Assembly: GCA_013398295.1 (NCBI GenBank)
Contig: VZSF01009118.1
Span: 451,310-515,309, forward strand
Length of the DNA stretch: 64,000 nucleotides
Reading direction: 5' to 3'
Source of the DNA: Chionis minor
Lineage: Eukaryota; Chordata; Aves; Charadriiformes; Chionididae
The position numbers were made by a program, and so were the translations under genes. The notes beneath the pieces were generated by a model. It was not told where the DNA came from, did not search any database, and saw only the letters and a list, made by a program, of their open reading frames with translations. The first letter of the stretch is position 1, and each line of letters opens with the position of its first letter. Shown piece by piece: positions 50,000-62,800 of the stretch.

Positions 50000-52589
50000 A
50001 CTAATCCTTGAAGCTATTTATCTGGAATGGGTGTTGGTTTTTCTTCATTCAGGATTACCTCAGTCACAGCTTTTGCTGTTCTGAGAGGTGGAAAGAGAGG
50101 TTTTCCTGCAGTGAAGGAGGTGGAACGGGAAGCTTTTCTAGGAAGCCACAAGGCAAGTGCCATGATCCTGCTTTCCAGTTGAGCTTTAAGGCTTCGAGCA
50201 GCTGCTTCCAGTGAGAGGACTGGTTCATGAAAATGCTCCTGGAGCTATAACTCTCTCAGAGGAGCCATCTCACCAGCTTGCTCATGGGACTGTGCAAGCA
50301 CCCAAAGGAAAAGCAAGCTTGCTGTGTGTTACAGAGCCTGGCTAACACAGAAAGGTTGGTTTGTAGAGCAAGCCAGGAAGTTGAATCTGCAGCAGTTGGA
50401 CCTACAAAACCCCTCATTGCTGCAAGCTGAGCTGACTTGACTCTTGCCTGAGCTGTCTTTCCATGTTCTCCATGGCCTGGCTGTTGAAGCTGTGCTGGAT
50501 GAGATGGAGGTGCAGGGACTGAATAACCCCTGGCAGAGTTGAAAGCTGGAAATGATGTTTTGCATCCAGGCATACCACAGGAAAAAAGTACCCAAATTTT
50601 GACTTCTCCTTCGAAACTTTTCGTATGCATTTACACCTCTTTACCACAGCAGAGCCCTTTCTGATTTTATTCTCTTTGTGGAAGAGACTGAGAAGAGGCG
50701 AGGGAGAACGGGAGAGGAACAGCAGCGTGTGGAGGACTTTGCCTGGGGTTTAAAGTATGCCCAGCTCACGCAGCATTCAATGAGCGAAGCTGTGACCCTG
50801 TTCATGGTGTTAGAGGAAGGCTGCCAGGAAAAAGGGGACTGGGACCCTTGTTTTGGAGCGGAACTGCTCCCCAAAACAGCCTGGTTTGGGGGGAGACTGC
50901 CACATGGACCGGGTTAGCCTCCTCCCTGCTGCCTGGTCCTCTGCCTTCTCTGAAGCTCGGTGCTGGGACCTGGGAAGAGGCCTGTGGTCATTTTATTGCT
51001 GGGTTTAGGGCTGGTTCTGGAGCTGTCTTGAGCAATGTGGCTTTGGGGAGAGTTAGCCTGTGCTTTCATTAGGCAATGTCTGCTTTGAGCAATAAAGAGC
51101 CTTAGTTCTGCTGCACCGAGGGTCTTGCAAGGCTGACATCAGAGCTGGAAAAACAGATATTTGAGTCAAAGGATCCATCCTGGGCTGCCCAATTCCTTGT
51201 TGCTCGGTAGGAAAGAAAAATTTTGGCTGGTGTTTCTAATCCCTTCCCATAGCATGGCCCTGGGTGGCAACAGGAGAAAAAATATTCAAGACTTTTCTCC
51301 CCTGTAATGAAAGAAATGAAGGGTGACCTCTTGGACTGTCCGTAACCTCCAAGCTTGTCAGAGGTGCTCTGGCAGATTCCCCTGCCAGCCCGGGTTCCTG
51401 CTTTGAAATGCCTCTGACTTTTATCTAATCTCTGCTAAAGCATCCTGAGTGATAAGGGATGTTTTTATTTTCTCCCTTCCTCCTTTCTGGGAGGCCATAA
51501 GTATTTCATAAAAGCACAAAGCCGCCGTTTTAGGCAGCAGTATGCTTGTTAGCTACTTGAGTCGGGTGCCCTGTCTTCCTCCAGGTTTCTTGCAGGACTG
51601 ATCCTGCTGGCAGCAGTAAATAACAGTGGTTCCCTGTTGTGCAGATGGAGGTGTTTAAATGGTCCTTGCTTGGAGGTAGCGAGTCAGCCCTGAGGGTTTC
51701 CAATGGCTGCACTGAAATCTTTAGTGACCTGGTCCTGTTTGCCTCGTGCAGAGGTTGGTGTGTATCTGGGGTGGCCGTCAAGCTCTGAATTTCCATCCCA
51801 TGAGTTGGGATCACAAGTTGATCGCCCCACAGAGCTGCCAAACTGTGCCTGTAACCTGCTCCGGGAATGACGGACGGATGGACTTTAGCACCTGCTGGGC
51901 TCTGAAATCGTGTTGGCGGGGCCAAACTGGAGCTGCTCCCACGGCCTGAGCCTTCTCCCTGAGCCAAGCCGGCAAAACGGGTTCAAACAGGCTGCTGCTG
52001 CTAATCTGCTTAGTGTCTCGACACGTCGGAATAGCGCATCATCTGCCGCTGCTGGTGGGAAACGGGGCTGATATCAGCGCTGGTTTCAAATGCCTGGTCA
52101 CACCGCTGCAACGGATACGACTCCAGTCACACAGCTGACCCGGTTCATTTAAAATTGGGTGCGTTTATTTGATTTTTGAGGGTTTTTTTGATTAAAAATA
52201 AGAAATTATTTCCTCAAGAGGGTTGAAACCAAAGAAGCCCTCACTCATTAGCCTTTAGCTGCGGCTGATTTGGTGCCTTTGGGTTTCCTCTTGCGGTGTG
52301 TCCCTGCAGCTCGTTGCAAGGGCTCCTCTCTGGAAGGAGAGCTGGGAGCGAGTGCAGGGCTGGGATGGAGGAGGAGCGCGTGATGCTAGACCTGCTGTGT
52401 TCTCACACGCTTGCCGGGGCTGGGAGGCGGAGGACGGGAGCCTCCCAAGGTGTGTCGCCGCAGCAGTACCTACCCAGCTCTGCAGGTTTGGTCCCTGCCT
52501 CTTGTGTTTGTTTGCCATAACCCGTGTAGCTACTCCTGGCTCGGGCGCAGCGTTAGCTGTAGGAACATGCCGTGCTCAGGCAGGAGTGT
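50000..52589 (+). other. CCDC85C: CCDC85C intron 1 between repeats
   Basis: No exon or repeat recognised. GC-rich parts near 51750-52520 give chance frames on both strands with no known domain. Confidence 0.5.
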
Positions 52590-53422
52590 TGATCTTCTGG
52601 AGGGTAGGATGGCCCTACAGAGGGACCTGAACAGGCTGGACCGAAGGGCTGAAGCCAATTGTTCAACAATGCCAATTGCTGGGTCCTGCACTTGGGTCAC
52701 AACAACCCCAGGCAGCACTACAGGCTTGGGGAGGAGTGGCTGGAAAAGGACCTGTGGGTGTTGGTCGACAGCTGGCTGAATACGACCCAGCAGTGTGTCC
52801 AGTGGCCAGGAAGGCCAGCAGCATCCTGGCCTGTATCAGGAATAGTGTGGCCAGCAGGACTAGAGGAGTGATCGTCCCCCTGTACTCAGGACTGGTGAGG
52901 TCCCACCTCGAATGCTGTGTTCAGTTTTGGGCCCCTCAGTACAAGACAGACATTGAGGCGCTGGAGCGCGTCCAGGGAAGGGCAGCGAGGCTGGTGAGGG
53001 GTCTGGAGCACAAGTCCTGTGAGGAGCATCTGAGGGAACTGGGGTTGTTCAGCCTGGAGCAACGGAGGCTGAGAGGAGACCTTATCGCTCTCTACAACTA
53101 CCTGAGAGGAGGGTGTAGAGAGGTGGGGGTCAGTCTCTTCTCCCAAGTAACAAGTGATAGGACAAGAGGAAATGGCCCTAAGTTGTGCCAGGGGAGGTTT
53201 AAGGTGGATATTAGGAAATATTTCTTCACCAAAAGGTTTATCAAGCATTGGAACAGACTGCCAAGGGCAGTGGTGGAATCGCCGTCCCTGGAGGTATTTA
53301 AAAGCCAGGTAGACGTGGTGGTGAGGGACATGGTTCAGTGGTAACTTGGCAGTGCTAGGTTAATGGTTGGACTTGATCTTAGCGTTCTCTTTTAACCATA
53401 ACAATTGTATGATTCTATGATC
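52590..53422 (+). mobile_element. CR1 LINE 3' fragment with a long intact part of ORF2
   Basis: Begins near the GGTAGGATGGCCCTACAGAG segment of the reverse-transcriptase ORF and ends at the ATGATTCTATGATC tail. The frame 52676-53344 stays open for 222 codons and carries [66 protein letters not shown] and [22 protein letters not shown], the C-terminal part of CR1 ORF2 after the catalytic core. The catalytic domain and endonuclease are missing through 5' truncation, and the front part has small deletions (near 52665 and 52740), so it is not mobile. The open frame suggests it is among the younger copies here. Confidence 0.96.
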
Positions 53423-54268
53423 ACTTGTGGCTTGTTCTTGGTGGGAAGAGCGTGGTGGTGGTCACGAACACATGGGTGTGCTGCCGTGATGGCATCAGAG
53501 TGAAGAGGGAAGGGGCTGTTTCTTCCTTGGCAGCACTGGCATTGTTACGGTGATGTGAATTATGTGTGTTCAGACAAGGCTTTGGGCAGAAAAGTGGCAT
53601 TTTTGGAGCTGGCTGACCCAGTGGAAGAAGTTGCTGTTCTCAGCAGGGTGGGACCAGCCCTTGCTGATTAGTGGCTCCACTGATCTGCCGATGGAGCAGG
53701 TCCCTAATTAAGCAGAATCAGCTGTGCTCACAGATCGACTGGATGAACTCTTGGCCTAACTTGGCTGGAGCCAAGCAATCAAACTGCTGGGGCAAGAGTC
53801 TTTGTTTTGGTGGGGGAGGAACAGGTATTTTGTGATTTTGCTAGTTTAAATATGTATATTTTAAGTGAAAGCAAAGCATAAAACATCAGTAAAGGAGGCA
53901 GAGAAGCAGCGAATGATGAAGATGTGGAGGAGGAACAACATCACCTAATGAGTCCAGAAGACAGAAAAATGTAGATGAGGTCAAACAAAATAAACACCAG
54001 GCAAAGGCATGGTCAGACCTAGCTCCCCTTGAGCGCAGGGTGTGCGGATCCTCTCTCGCAGGGGGTTGCGGCAGCCCTGCCTGAGGATGCACTGTGGGAT
54101 CCGTCTGCCGGGAGGGAGCTGATGGTCTCCTGGGTCAGGGTCTGGCTTCCCAACTCCCCTTGCATCAGCAGGGATTCTGTCTGAGGAAGGACCGCTTGCC
54201 GAGTACTAAAAAAGCGAGCAGTGTTACAGCTGCCGTCTCTTCACTGAAAGAGTAGAGACTTCGGTGGA

Positions 54269-54290
54269 TTTTTTTTTTTTTTTTTTTTTT
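54269..54290. repeat. Poly-T run (22)
   Basis: A pure T run, followed 15 bases later by an A run (54303-54312). It is not attached to a recognisable retroposed sequence. Confidence 0.9.
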
Positions 54291-54839
54291 GGTTTGCATT
54301 TGAAAAAAAAAATGGTGACAAGAAGCCTTTTCTGAAGCTTCTTGGTCTTTTCAAAGCCCACGGAAGATTTCTTTTTGCGTGTTCCACCTGTTTGAAAAGA
54401 TGTGGGAAGGTGGGGAGTGATCGGCAGTGGGATCAATCCTCTATTGCATAAGGAGCTCCCGTAGCCACTGGTTTATATGTGGGTGGCTGTTAGCATCAGG
54501 CTTATGAATTGCTCTGGGATTTGAATAAAGTTTATGGTTTTGAGGAAATGGCTTTCCAAACCTTAATAAACAGTATTTTATCGTCAGAACCAAAGAATGT
54601 CCAACTCGCTTATCTGAGGGCAGCGTTTTATCATATCACCTCCTTATTTGTCTGTGATGTTCTGCTTCAGTGATGCTGTCCCGCCATGGGGTGAGAAGCT
54701 CCAGAACGAAAGCCCCAGGGCCTTAAAAAAGAAATCTCTTGTAATAAAACTGTATTGCTTTCACGCAAATGTGGAACCCAAAGCAAACTTTTCCTTCTTA
54801 ACAGCCATTTAGAATAAGGTTTAATTTGATCTGGGAATA

Positions 54840-54935
54840 ACTTTTTTCTTCTTTTTTCTTGGTTTTCTTTTTTTTTTCCATTTCTTTCTTTTTCTTTTCT
54901 TTCTTTTTTTTTTTTAAGAAATTTTTTTTGGTTTT
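54840..54935. repeat. T/C-rich low-complexity tract
   Basis: About 95 bases, almost only T with scattered C and a few G/A, similar in type to the tract at 27067 but less regular. Confidence 0.9.
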
Positions 54936-57900
54936 GCTTCAGCGGAAACCAAACTCATCTTCAGTTGTGAGGGGTGAGTTGTTGTCCGCTGCACTCAGGC
55001 TGAGTTAAAGGTTTGCTGGGGCCACCTGAGCCTTTGGAGACCACCACGGTTAACGTATGTAGTCCCACCTGTCTCCGTGGGTGGGAGCTGACCTCGGGCT
55101 CGCTGCTTTTACAGTGCCTGGGGTTATGGGGCTGTAAACCTTTTAGAAGTCCTCAGGCACTTCCACTGCAGAAATAACAATTAGGTGTTACGCACAAATT
55201 GAGGAAAACGTAGGCAGATCCCTGGTGTGTACGCAGGATGGATAATCACTGCCTGGGATGGGGATGCTCTACCACGGTGGGTTCCAGTGCAGGATCAGAT
55301 GCACTTGGCACAATTAATCTCTGAGCAGAAATGGGGGGGGCAGCCCTTGCAAGGCTCCCGCAGTTCCTTGCGTGTCTCTGCTTTCGCTGTGATGACTCCA
55401 GTCACTTGGGGATGAAAAACTTAGCTTTATTTTTGTGTCTGAACAGCAGCTCAGACAAGGCTTGTTGTCTGTGAGTAGGCTTGTAATGCAAATAACAAAT
55501 ATGTAATAACAATATTTACGCAAAAGATTGATAGCAGGATTAGGATTGCAGTCTGGGGTTTTTTTTAATATTTCCTGGGGTTTTGTTGTTAAGTAAATGC
55601 TCATCGGCTCTACCTGACTGCTTGTCAGGCAGCATTTACGGAGAGAGATTCTTTTGCATTAATAACATTTTTTATAGAGGTTCGTGAGGTGTAATTGTGC
55701 AGCTGTTTCACTTCAGAAATGCTCTCTTCAGTACTTCTGGGGGTTTTGTTGCCCACCATTGTTCTGTCCTTGGCATTTAATGCGATTTGGAGATTTAAAA
55801 CAGGCTAGAAGCTGTCCCTTGCTTATGACCATCCAGGTTGTTTCCTACACTTTGGGGTGGAAAGAGGGAATCTGAACCTTTTAAATTCAGTTTATTTATT
55901 CTATTAATTTCTATTTATTAATTTCACTGAAGTCAGACTACCTGCCTCCCTCTAGAAACAAGGTGCTGGATCTGGAACTGGATTTGGGGAGGGGGCTGGG
56001 AAGAAGCCCAAGGACCAGGTGGTGTTCCCAGCCTTGTGCCATGTCTCCCAACCGCAGGCAGATGGTCCCCTGTCTTCTCTCATCTGCTTCTTTTGCTGAA
56101 GAGGGTCACCAGTGGACCATTAGCTGGTGCTAATGATTTGGTCCAGGCCAGGTCGAGGCAAGTGTCTCCTGCTCGTGGGGAGGCTGGAGGCTCGGGTTGA
56201 TGCAGTTTTAGTTGCTTTTGAGCAGAAAGGGAAAAGCAGCAGTTGCTGGACTCTGGTTGGGTCCCTGCTTTAGCTGCAATGGCCCTTTGCTCCGCTCCTT
56301 TCTGCTGTTTTCTTACCCCACCTTGTGCAAATGTGGCAACAACCCATTTTTGTGAGAGTAGGTCTGCAGCCAGTTCTCAGCGATGTCTAAAAGTGCCTCA
56401 TACCCATTGAAGGAAAATTGAGTTGGGTACCTAAACGCTTTTCAAGAATGAAGGCCATTGCTCTGGTGTTTTGGTGAATTATTTGCTGTATTAGATGGGT
56501 AATATCCAGAGCCTCAGACGTAAAGCAGGGACTGACCATTGGGGCAGCAAAAACATTGTGCCTCCTCCAGAGCATTTCCAGTTAGGGAGATATGGAGACA
56601 ACATGCACCTACTAGGAGACATCATCACTACATGTTGTATCGCCTGGCACTTACCAGTGATTCTGTAACACCATTTTGGGGAGCGCACCCAGTAATTCTG
56701 CACTTGCATTGGGGTTTGGTTTTGTTGGGTTTTTTTTCCGATTGGTTTTTCCCTAGCAATTCTCTGAAGTAAGGGATGCAGGAAGCTGCAGATCTGGCAA
56801 TCCCAATCTTGGATCCTCTTGACCCTTTCAAAATGGAACAAATATTGTCTGATGCTTTAAAACCTTCCCCCCGCAGGACACTGTGGATGGGAAGCTGAGC
56901 GTGTTTAGTTCTTGCAGAGCTGAGCTCTTAAATTGATAGTGCCTGTAGTTATATGTAGCACTTGTGAAGGAAAATAAGAGAAACATCTTAAATCTTTAAA
57001 CCTCTCAAGGCCATCCTTTCCCTGGCATGCTGTGAGAAGTGTGTAACTCTGTAATGTCAGAAGAAATCCTACATGAAGGTAGCCGTACCAAGATGTGCTT
57101 GCAGGTAAGAAGCCCTCTCGTACTGGGCATGCACCAGTGCCTACCAGGGGTGCTCGTGGGGGTCTCTCAAGGCTACTGTGAGCTGTTGTTATTGTACGTG
57201 GCTTTTTGAAAGCGTTGCATGTGTTTCAGAAAGCCACAGAGTGAATCTGTAGTTGCTCCTCTCATACCAATCTCGAGGATTATTTGTTTCTGTGCTGTTA
57301 TTTTTTCTAACATAACAGTGGATGGCACGTATGTCTGACCAGATCTGCTTGAGCTCTGGACTGAATGTGGGTTGTGCTTTCATTTTATTTAGATTTGCTT
57401 TAACTAATGAGAAGCACAAGTAAATGTTGGTTGTTGCCTAGAGGGAGATCTTGAATGTGGATCATTAAGAAATGGGGTCAGATGAAGAAAAGAAAATATC
57501 GCTGTCCCCAAACTGGAACTTGCAAACCCATGCACAGTGCAACTCCCCACAGAGCTGGAAATCTTCTGTCAGCGCTGATAGGATTGTGATGGTCTACAGT
57601 GCTGATAGCAGTGCCTGGCTTCAGGGTCTGTGCTATCCCGACGTGTCACAACCGCTGTGTTTCAGAAGCCTGGATTGCATTTTCCTCCTGGAGAGTTTGT
57701 CTCATTGCTCACAGCACATAATGATTTGAAAACGAGTTTGGTTTTTTGTAATAAACCTTTATGGCTTTTGCAAAGCGGGTCTCTCCCAGTCTGGTTGGGG
57801 CAGAGGAACAGCTCCAGCTGACCTCTGGTTTGAGAAGACTGCCAGCCCACATGGAGGTAAGATGAGGTTATCAGGAAAAGGGGAAATAAGCGGTTTTTCT

Positions 57901-59394
57901 CCCACTTATTCTGAAAACCCACAGCTTGGCAAAATATATGTTTCTCCAGAATTCTGAAAAAATATTGTATTAATGTAGCTCTAAGTTATGTGAAATGGAA
58001 TCCAAAGGCATTAATTAGAATTCTGAACCATATGGTCATGCGAATCCGGAGACCCACACAACTGCATTTTCATATCTGATGTTGACACATTAAAATTCAT
58101 CAGTTTGCAGCCAGAGTTGTCTTAGTTAATTTAACTAATACCATAACATTCCTGAGATGCATCATTACACCTCATCATGTAAATATAAACCAGGATGATT
58201 AGGGGAGAACCACTCGCTTCAAAGAATTAATATAGCTGAAAAACTACTTACAATTTAGAGGAATTAAAATAAGATGCTAAATATGTCTCCTTATGCCCCC
58301 TTGTTAAAGCCAGACCTTTTATTAGTTTACACAGCACCTGATTTCTGGTGGTATATTTTAGCCAATGACTTGTTTACACTGGTTTGTGTGCCATCGCGAC
58401 GGTCGTGTGTTTAGCGCTGCGATGCAGGTTCTGAATGGGAGCTGTAAGGAGGTGGTTGTTCAGCTGGGTGGGCTGAACTGGCACCTTAGCTTCAGAAATG
58501 TGTATTCTCCAGTATGAGCTGACCATTGCCATGCCTTGGAAGGAAGAAATGATGCCCTCAGGGAGAGGGAGCTGGAAGGGAAGCCAAACGTTTCTGCTGA
58601 AATGCTGACTGGGGACTCGCTTGCACCGTGGTGGGAAGCAAAGCCTGGCCCACCTCTGTTGTCTTTGACCCAGAGCCTGGCTGGACCTTCCATGTTTGTG
58701 TCTGATCTTTGGTTGGGGAGGTGCAAGAGACTTGAGTCTCCTCTCGTTCATCCGTTTAACTGGAAACTGTCTGCTCTGAGGTGAATCTAAGGCAGATGCA
58801 TGTCACAAGAGAGTTGGGTTCAAAAGGTTGATACGCTTTTGATGTCTGCTTAGACACTGGATTTTTCTTCCCCCCGATGGTTAACTGTCATGTTTTGTGT
58901 CTTAGATACCTGTGCAGTGTACACATGTGCAAGGAGACAGAGTGCACCCCTTGTGATTACAGCTTGCAGACTAGGTGGCTGGCCACGAAGATATACATGG
59001 AGATTTTTCCCTCCATTTGTGTGTACAAGGTTGAGGCTGCGTTGGTTACAAGCTGACCAAGAGACACCAGTTCAGGAGAGCAATGGCTGCGCTCCAGAGT
59101 TTCGTGTGATTCTCTGCCAGCTCCTCCATCATTTGGAAATCTTGTCCTTGTGAGCAAGACTAGCTGCTCTGGACCTCTTCCACTATGTGGAAGCCATCAT
59201 GCAAAGCAGATGTGCTCTTGTGGTCTCCTGTTTTTTTGGTAGGAATTTGGGACCAGCCTCTTACAGAGCAGTAGTCCTGGGAGGACTGGGCTTAGCGTGA
59301 AATCGCAGACGTCAAGAACAGGCCTCAAAGCAAATAATTGATTTGAAAATTGTGGTACTGACTTGTGAACCACTGTTACTAATTGAGTAAGCGG

Positions 59395-59885
59395 CAATAG
59401 GACATGAAAGAGTCTTCCAGGGGTCATCTAGCCCAGCTCTTTGCCCTAAGGCAAGACCAGCTAATATCTACATAGATGTTTCTATAGCTTGGTTGAAAAC
59501 CTCTGCAGATGGCAATTCTGTAACCTCACCAGGCAATGACTTTCAGCGTGACACTGGAAGGCTTTTCCTAACCTCTAACCTAAATCTTCGTCATTGCAGT
59601 TTAGGTCTGGTTTTGCCTTGTCCGATCTGCCGTGGGAAAGGAGAACAGGTTATTCACTTCTTTCCTGCTACTTGTCATGTATTTTAGAGATAGTTATCAT
59701 GTCTATCCTCAGTCTTCGCTAGACTAAACAACCTAGTTCCTTCAGTCATTCTTTGTAGGTCATGTTTTCTAGGCTGCGGAGAAGTCTTGTTCCCCAGTGG
59801 ACTGTCAAATCAATCTGCTTCCTTTTTTTGAAGCATTATGCCCCAAACCAGCTGGCTGTGCGAGTGTGATGCTAAGCAGAGAGGG
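59395..59885 (-). mobile_element. Old CR1 LINE fragment
   Basis: The + strand carries decayed but ordered CR1 words: GGGGTCATCTAGCCCAGCTC, GCTTGGTTGAAAACCTCTGC, TTTTCCTAACCTCTAACCTA, TTATCATGTCTATCCTCAGT, and GGTCATGTTTTCTAGGCTGC. This is the reverse complement of the 3' part of an older CR1 subfamily than the other copies here. It is much more diverged and its far end (to about 59885) is fuzzy. Confidence 0.82.
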
Positions 59886-62800
59886 AGGAGTCGGTGCAGG
59901 GCATCTGCTGGTCACCAGGAGCTCAGTGTGTCAGTCTCTATGGGGAACAACAGGCTCCTTGAGCGAGGCATCATGGGCAGCGCACGTGCTTCGTGGCCTG
60001 GCCTCAGAGAGGGAGAAACCTCCTTGACGCACGGGCTGGTGCCTCTGAAGTTCCCACGTGTCTGAGCAGGTTGTTGGAGCTCCAGTGGAGTTTGTACCCT
60101 GGGCTGAGTTTTTTGGCAGGCCTACAGGGTCCTTGAAGTATCTATGAGCAGGTCCTTGCTTTTGTAGTCCCAGCTTCCATTTTTATTGCTACTATCTTTT
60201 CTGTTAGGCAGAAATACATGCAAAAGAGGAGGCTGAGGGAAGGGAGGGGAGTACTTCATTTTTCCCCTTGGCACACGCAGTGAGTTACCCGCGTTTCTAG
60301 AGGGCCTCTCAAGCTTTGCCTCTTTAAAAACTTCGGTGGGGTGCCATTGCTTTAGGAATTAATTTTTTTCATTTACTCCTTAGTGTTTCAGATGATTTCA
60401 TAAGAAACTGTTGGCGGTGGTGTGCGTGTGTGGGACCTTGTGCAATGAAACCAAACCGAGGGTTTGGTTTCAAACTATTGTCTTGGTGTGATGGAGGTTG
60501 AGGAGCCTCCTCTGCCTTGAAATCACAATTTATGCTTGGGCTCAAAATAGACCTCACAGAACACGGTTGCATGGGAGGGGCCAGTTACCCAGTATGTTTT
60601 CTTCAGCAGCAAAACTGGTTGCTCACCAGCCTCTCCTTCCTCACCACTAATCTGCCATTGTCCTCCTTACCTCCTTACCTTGTCCTGCTCTGCAATGACC
60701 AGGAATTCCACCATCAAAGTCAAGCCACTTCCTACAGTCACACGTATGGTAGAGTCACCACAGCAAAGCAAGCTCCCAAAACATGGCCAACAGGTACCTC
60801 GCAGCCAAACCGCTCGCCCAAAGCCAGGCATCAAGCCCGTGTCCCAACTGGCATTACCTGTGGCAAAGGAATGACTAAAGGAGCCCTCCAGCCTTTTTCC
60901 CAGAGCTCAGGATCACACCCCCGTGCATTTTTCTCTCTGCTCGTTGACGGATGCCACTTCCGTGCTTTCCCCTCCCCGAGCGCGTGGCCACGTGCCAGCC
61001 CCGGCAGTTGTGCAAGCTCTCAGCCTTGCCAGGCTGCTGGGCGCGGGGATGTCGCAAGAGGACACAGGGCTGTTCTTGCAGTGTTTTGAGGCGATAATCC
61101 CGATTTCCCATTTCTTTGGTACTGGCAACAGCTTTAAAGGATGGAAGATAATTACCCCGTGAAATGGATTTTATTTCCTACCAGGTCTTTCATCTCCGCC
61201 AGGTAGTCTAAAATCTTGAGGGTTTTGGAGAGGAGAATTCCATAACACGTGACTGATCATTCAACAGTTCACATGTGGATTCGACCTTGGAGCGTTTGTA
61301 CAGACTCAGTGGAGATGTTGAATACAAATGTTTGGTTTTGTTGGTGGGTTGTGTTTTTTTTTACTTCCTCAGTATTTGCTAAACATTTGGGTCTTGATCA
61401 TCTGCTGACTTGCCATTTCGAGCCGCACATGCCGACAAGCAAACTCCGCTGTTTGCTGGGCTCGCGTCCGCCTGCCGCACCACAGGTTAAACGATAACCC
61501 AGCTGGGACATTCATTGCTTGGGTGAAGCATCTCTTGGAGCTTGGAACCAGGGCTCTGCTCCAATACACGGCAAGATTTATGGCCTGGTGGATAAATTGG
61601 ATTTAGCAGAGCTGAAGATGTAATAAAATGATTGTATTGGATAGCAGCGTGTGTATGGGGGTATGTGGGGGGGTGCAGGTGGGGCTTAGATACCTCCTGA
61701 AAATGTTCACTTTTTCTTCCATCCTCCGTCTCCTTTAGAACCTCGCTAAAGCAGGGAGGAAAAACAAAGCAGATATAGGTTTGGAAAGGATCACTTCTGA
61801 CTGGCTGACTTCAGAAGGATGGGTAATTTAAAAACAACAGCATTATTTCTTTGAGGTTGAACTGACTCAGAACATTTCTTCTCCCCTTTCTCCCACACCA
61901 AGGGATAGATTTGATTTTGTTGTAACTACAGATCCAGCCTGAGGGGGCGGAGGGAAAGCTTTTCTTTTTTAGCTGGTTTGAGGGGGAATCCTCATTGAGA
62001 ATTCAGCCTTTGTGTTAAAATCATTGAGAAATGGACTGTACCTTAGTAGCATCTTTCTTCCTCTGAGTCTTCACTGTCCTGCCTTGAAACACCTGGTACC
62101 TAAACCAGGGAAAAAGCAGTGAGAGAATACTGACAGTAGACGGAAAGGAGGATGGAAGATCAACGCAATCTGTCTACTCTATCCAACACCCCACTGGGAT
62201 TAATGCTTTGGCCTATGATTGTTTGTTTGTTTGTTTTGGGTGGAAGATGGGACGTTACTGACAAGGTGCTGGCTGGAGGCAGACCCGAGCTGTGGAGCAA
62301 GCTAGTGTAGGTACAACCATTGATGCATCTGGAAAGGACAGACCTGTCCCTGGCTTCAAAACTCACATTCAGGTTGTCGCTGCCCCTGTCTGAGTAGCTC
62401 TGTCACTGGCTAGGATGGCTTTTGATAGGTATTTTGTGTTTAACTGCCCATCACTAGTGTGTTCTCCCTGGCTGAGAAGGGTAGGCCAACACCACGTCTG
62501 TACGATGGTGGGAAACTGGTCTTGTTTATTCCTGGATCTCCTCAGTGCAGAAAAGATGTAGAAAGCTTCTTGGTCATGGTTGTATGCTCCAGAGCTCCCT
62601 GGGAGCGGATGAGAGCCAGCCATGTGCTATAACATCCTTCGGATTAAGTGATCTCTTCCTGGAAAAAAGGAAGGAGGGAGAGGAATGTTATCAGGGCGTC
62701 ATGGAGAGGAGAGGTGACTCTTCCCCTCAGGAGCAAAGCAGCTCTCCTTTGCCATGCTTCAGAGCTCCACGTTGCCTCCAGGAACCTCCAGCCATGCAGA

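Larger units (their letters stand above)
53423..59394 (+). other. CCDC85C: CCDC85C intron 1, late part
   Basis: No exon recognised. It holds a 22-T run (54269-54290), a T/C-rich tract (54840-54935) and an AT-rich block (57950-58270) with a homeodomain-like palindrome at 58122-58138. Frames of up to 125 codons are unremarkable. Confidence 0.55.

Noticed and set aside
52676..53344. A 222-codon frame as a host gene
   Set aside because: It is the C-terminal end of CR1 ORF2 and lies in a typical 5'-truncated CR1 copy with the octamer 3' end.
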